Assembly (NCBI GenBank): GCA_030248135.1
Contig: JASANC010001532.1
Coordinates: 1 to 64,000 of the forward strand
Direction: 5' to 3'
Length of the DNA stretch: 64,000 bases
Source of the DNA: Theristus sp. LFF4_11
Taxonomy: Eukaryota; Nematoda; Chromadorea; Monhysterida; Xyalidae
Below the pieces are notes generated by a model that made no database searches, was not told where the DNA came from, and worked only from the letters and a program-made list of their open reading frames with translations. A program made the position numbers and the translations under genes. Positions 59,704 to 64,000 of this stretch are shown here, in pieces; the stretch's first letter is position 1, and every line of letters starts with the position of its first letter.

Positions 59704-60244
59704 ATGACTATGGTGCAACAAGCGAACGCACTGGACGCAATGGCCACGTCTGTCGTCACCATCAATCCGAACACTGCGCCACCTGAACGCCCTTCGTCGA
59801 CCGACTCCAATGGATTCCCCGTCAAAGACAACGACGCGCTGAAACTGTTCGTGGGACAAATTCCGCGTAACCTCGAGGAGAAAGACCTTCGGCATATGTT
59901 CGAGAGCTTTGGCAAAATATACGAGTTCACCATACTGAAGGACAAGTATACGGGAATGCATAAAGGTACAATTTATATTTTTGAGTTTTTTTTCAAAAAT
60001 ATGGAAAAGTTAAAATTCCCCACATTCCGCAACTGAGTGGACGACCATTTAGCAGACGAATCAGGTTTCTTTCAGGTTCAACGCCAACTGCTTTATGAGA
60101 ATACTACCTTTATTTAATGAATATGCTAATATTTTCATGTTGATTTAATGTTGCATTTCAGGATGTGCCTTTTTAACGTACTGTCATCGCGAAAGTGCAT
60201 TGAAGTGTCAGTGCGCCCTACACGACCAAAAAACATTGCCAGGG
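59704..60244 (+). CDS. CELF/Bruno-like RNA-binding protein, N-terminal exons
   Basis: Exon 1 is 59704-59965 and exon 2 is 60162-60244, joined in phase. The product starts [23 protein letters not shown]1 begins at about residue 48 with [17 protein letters not shown] (RNP2) and continues [20 protein letters not shown], then [17 protein letters not shown] (RNP1) and [10 protein letters not shown]. This is the CUGBP/Elav-like signature, closest in my judgement to UNC-75/CELF3-6. Such proteins regulate alternative splicing, especially in neurons, through three RRMs. The remaining exons, starting with the usual MNRPIQVKPAD-type segment, are not visible before the window ends, so the next intron exceeds 3.7 kb. 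The open frame starting at GTG 59692 is ignored in favour of ATG 59704. Confidence 0.9.
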
Positions 60245-62950
60245 GTTAGTTGTGCTGGGTTTATTGTCAGTTTATTCAATTGTTTTCTAATTTTAAATCG
60301 GTACTCATCAGTTGGTTTATGTTGTGCCATTAAAAAGATTCATCAGCCAATCGGCGCAATCGGTTTGGTGCACAATAAATTGCATTCGTTTGCGTTTCTT
60401 GCAAACTTGTTCGTGCACATTGCTTCTTTCGCTTTCAATATCTCATCAGCATGCTTCTCATTTTTCTTCCCATCCCAACATAAACAATCTGCAATTTGCA
60501 TACATGTCGCGCATGCGTGTGCACATGCATCATGTTGTATGTAATACTCGGAGGCTCGACACTCCTCGGGGTGCTAATTTTAAAACATAAAAACAAGACG
60601 CAAGCATCGTCGCACTTTCACAGAACCGGAGTGTTTTTGACGCAGTGTATTGAGCTGTAAGCATCTGGGCCTACATTCTGTCAGCCAACACAATCTATCG
60701 TAAACTTTCAAAGATGTCATTTTGCTTCATATGCGATATCTTTTCTGCTCGGGTTCCTATTAACTCACTCGATGTGTCAAACGCAGCTGCATCTGCAGCA
60801 GGACAACAAACGATAAAGCTTGTGTGCGCCCGATGTGATTGGCTAGACAGAACATGCGCAAAGTGGCACTGGGTGATGCAAAAAACAGGCTGCATGCATT
60901 GTGGAATTGGCATGCTCAATTATGTATATCGTTCGTGATGATGTATTGTTGCAATGTGTGAAAGGTGCGATTGAAAACCGTGAGAGTACCAAACGCGCCT
61001 AGAAAACAAAAAAAAATAATGCACTGGGTTGGTTGGACTGCGTGACACCATCAGTGTGAAGCTGTAACACTGGCATTGTTTAAAATTATCAAGCCAAGTT
61101 GTCATTCACATCAAGTTTGAGTCGAATACCACAAGAATTTTATCGACATTACGGACTGAGTACAAACTCCCCTCGAAGCGTGTGCAAAGCAGCGCAGATG
61201 GTGTAGCAAAATCAGGCGCTTGTGCGTCGGTGCGGTGTGCTTCTGTGCCGTTGACGTAACCCCCCCCCCTCCGCCTGGACGCAGCTGTCTGTCTCTGTAA
61301 CTCGAGCTTCTGCTTCTGTGGCGCTTCTGGAAACACACCATGAATGTGCACATGCACACTACGTACACTATGCATGATCGTGCATATATATGAGAAGATG
61401 TTGGAATAAAAATAGCAATATACACTTTTCGGGCGTTGTTTCTGGCGCTCCAGGGAGAAGCTGTTTATGTGGATAGTTTGGAATTCGTGTTTGGACTTGT
61501 TTTGAGGGCTACACACGGTTTAGATAATCAAAACACAAGGCAAGGTCTCATATCATGTGCTTGTAATAATATTTGAATGCAGGAATACACATGAAATTCA
61601 TAGGTTCACAATTGACAGTAAAAATAATATTATCGGAGCTGAGCTGCCCAGTCCGCTTGTACATAATTTTATTTATTTATTTATTATTATTATGCGAGAA
61701 ATAATAATAATAGTGGGTCGAGGTTGTAATGCGATCTCTGTTACGTACATGCTTCATCATTTGATAGTGCTTTCACGTGCATATTTGAAGCTTTCAACCG
61801 CGATCAGGTGTAATGACACCCATACAGCAGCATTTGGTCCATATCGTCAGCATCCGTAAATAGCTACGACATGCATCAAAGCGTCGGTGCCTCGGTGATC
61901 TTTATATAGCACCGACCATAAACATTCGCAGCACACCACGATATTACAAAATTCAGGATGTTGTACAAGTACATAGTTAACCTGAAAGCTTAGTGAGCTT
62001 AGTGAGCATGAGCGTGAATGTGATCAGCTTCTTAAAATGCAGTACACTTAATAATTTTTTAACCGGAAGTTGGTGTGCAAAACCAGCCAAGCTTGTGTTT
62101 ACCCTGTGTTCTTGAATCGGTCCAATGGTTACACGTCAAAAATGCTGTCCACTTTTGACCTCCGTGCAGACATAATTCACCACACGAACATGCACACATT
62201 GCACAGTTTCTACATGCTCATGCTTGACTTGTGCACCGTGTTGGCATGTGAACACGGCAGACGCATCAACGTGTAATCGATCTTTTTATAACGGCACACA
62301 AAATTATGATCAATTGCTGTGTTCGCTGGAAATCGAAACAACAAGACCCCTAAGTCAGCGTTTCCTGGCGTCGCTAATTCATTCAAATTGGCTGTTTCCC
62401 AATCGCGCATTTTCAAATATGCCCAAAGTCACGTGTTTTTATCTGTCCTGCAATGCAGCGTGTATTATCTTTTTCATTGAACGTGTCGCAATGCGTTTGC
62501 GTGCACCGATACGGAAAATGTTTCATGACAGCGCGGAAATTTGAAATCGACGCAACTGAACGTAATTTGACCGCAGATTTGAGCAAAAAATGAAAAACAA
62601 AAATAATCAGCATCTTTTTTCACGAAATACCGTAAAATTATTTTTTTAAATTCATATTCGAAGTTACGTTCCGGCTCAAAACAGCGCGTTCAGATTTCAG
62701 CTGAACAACGATGACAACTAAAGATGCTGTTGTGTCTGATTTTTGGTTTATAAAACATTTGCTTCCGATTTGATATGGCAAAATTGAAAGGCATTTAGTT
62801 TTAACCAGGGTCCCGTCACTGACGACACGAGAATGTTGCCATGATGCGGGCCATAGCTTTTTTTGCGCCTACATCGGTCAAATTGGGTCATCGACCACTC
62901 AAAATGATCGCACGGGGACAAAGAATTTGTTTTCGGCCATAAAATTTTTT
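60245..62950. other. CELF intron 2 (part); nothing convincing
   Basis: Presumed first part of a long CELF intron. A/T-rich, with short TTAT runs near 61675 and scattered short open frames on both strands of no recognisable type. I searched for the expected next RRM1 exon and did not find it. Confidence 0.45.
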
Positions 62951-64000
62951 TGGCCCAAAATAATTATTACTTTTGGCCAGAAAACCAATTTTTAAAGAAA
63001 AATAGCCTTGATTTTTTAAATTGTTTTATTTTTAAAAAAAACATAGTTGGGTTACAAAAAAAACAAAATAAATAGCGACGTGCTAGAGACGTGTGCGCAA
63101 CTGAAAAAAAATAAACCGGGCTCAGACTATGACCTGTGTGAGTGCCGCGCACAAAACAATTGAAAATTTTGCAAAACTGCTCATTTTTTAAATGTTCAAA
63201 AGTCTCCAGAAAACGTCTTATCTAAAATTTTAAAAATCCAAGTGCCCAGCACTAACGTCAGGTTGCTCCCACATTGTTTTAAACCTTAACCAGGTTCAGA
63301 CTAGGACTTATGAGACGGTAGTAACACGAAAACTCAAAATGACACTAAAAAGTGCCCATTTACCGACTTTAAAAAGACTCCAGAAAACATGCCAAGCTTT
63401 CTTTTTGTGTCAAATCTATTCTATCATAAGGCCAACTTGTTGTCTCATTGAAATGACGTCCAACCAAGCTCAAACTAGGACTGGTTTCACTGCCGCTCTG
63501 TCGTGAATGCTAAATTTCGTCGAAAATACCCCTCGCACAAAAAAAAATAAAAAATCCAAAAAAATATAGACTCTTCAAATAAAAAAACAAAGTAGATAGC
63601 GATATACTGCGGACGTGTGCGCAACTGAAAAAAATAAAACCGGGCTCAGACTACGACCTGTGTGAGTGCCGCGCACAAAACATTTCAAAATTTTGCGAAA
63701 TTGCTCATTTTTCAAACGTTGAAAAATCTCCGGAAACCGTCTTATGTAAAATTTTAAAAATCCAAGTGCCCACAACTAACAGCAGGTTGTTCCCACATTG
63801 TTTTAAATGCTAAACAGGTTTAGACTAGGACTTATGAGACGGTAGCAACACGGAAACTCAAAATGACACCAAAAAGCGCCCATTTACCGACTTTAAAAAG
63901 ACTCCATAAAACAAGCCAAACTTTCTTTTTGTGTCAAATTTATTCTATCACAAAGCCAACTTGTTGTCTCATTTAAATGACGTCTAACCAAGCTAAGACT
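62950..64000. repeat. Tandem repeat, ~524-bp period, running off the window
   Basis: Two consecutive units are visible. GTGTGCGCAACTGAAAAAAA at 63091 recurs at 63615, and CCGACTTTAAAAAGACTCCA near 63363 recurs near 63887, both 524 bp apart. Similarity is high with scattered substitutions. The 61- and 66-codon minus-strand frames within it share the same peptide pattern (RGTHTGxSLSPV, then FFSVAHTS) because of the repetition. The left boundary is approximate. Confidence 0.88.

Overview
This is animal nuclear DNA. Several spliced genes have ordinary GT..AG introns with a TTTTCAG-like acceptor. There is a two-ORF non-LTR retrotransposon, families of small DNA transposons, and a satellite array at each edge. 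I see no bacterial operon, rRNA, tRNA or CRISPR array. The last gene's RRM1 resembles UNC-75-type CELF proteins, and the GRIM-19 C-terminus looks invertebrate. Together with the short TTTTCAG introns, this makes a nematode or nematode-like invertebrate my best guess (inference only).

Layout. 1-2277: 466-bp satellite. 2278-3720: G/C-homopolymer-rich element with a hAT-like transposon inside it. About 3720-8815: nearly intact CR1/L2-like LINE (ORF1 and ORF2). 9106-10529 (+): NDUFA13/GRIM-19. 11025-20219 (+): RELCH (LisH, coiled coil, HEAT), 23 exons, with a 31-bp minisatellite in one intron. 21003-26477 (-): unrecognised membrane protein with a vWA-like, Cys-rich, N-glycosylated ectodomain; three copies of one TA-flanked MITE lie in and around it. 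28336-30066 (+): weakly supported unknown gene. 31712-56702 (+): very large supervillin (SVIL) gene, 38 exons and about 2,972 residues, with a hAT element, a foldback element, a hairpin and a nested 79-codon ORF in its introns. 59704 to beyond the traced exons (+): 5' part of a CELF/UNC-75-like RNA-binding protein. About 62950-64000: a second satellite, 524-bp period.

The gene models were built by hand. Exons were joined only where reading frame and splice phase agree. RELCH gives 1,181 codons before the stop, SVIL 2,972 and GRIM-19 177, each with no leftover base. The genes form no pathway: one is a respiratory complex I subunit, one a Rab11/recycling-endosome protein, one an actin/membrane linker and one a splicing regulator.

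Most worth checking: the LINE's ORF2, which follows ORF1 in the same frame after a single TAG and has no AUG before its endonuclease core; the minus-strand vWA-like membrane protein; the hydrophobic N-terminus of the supervillin model; and the nested 79-codon ORF.
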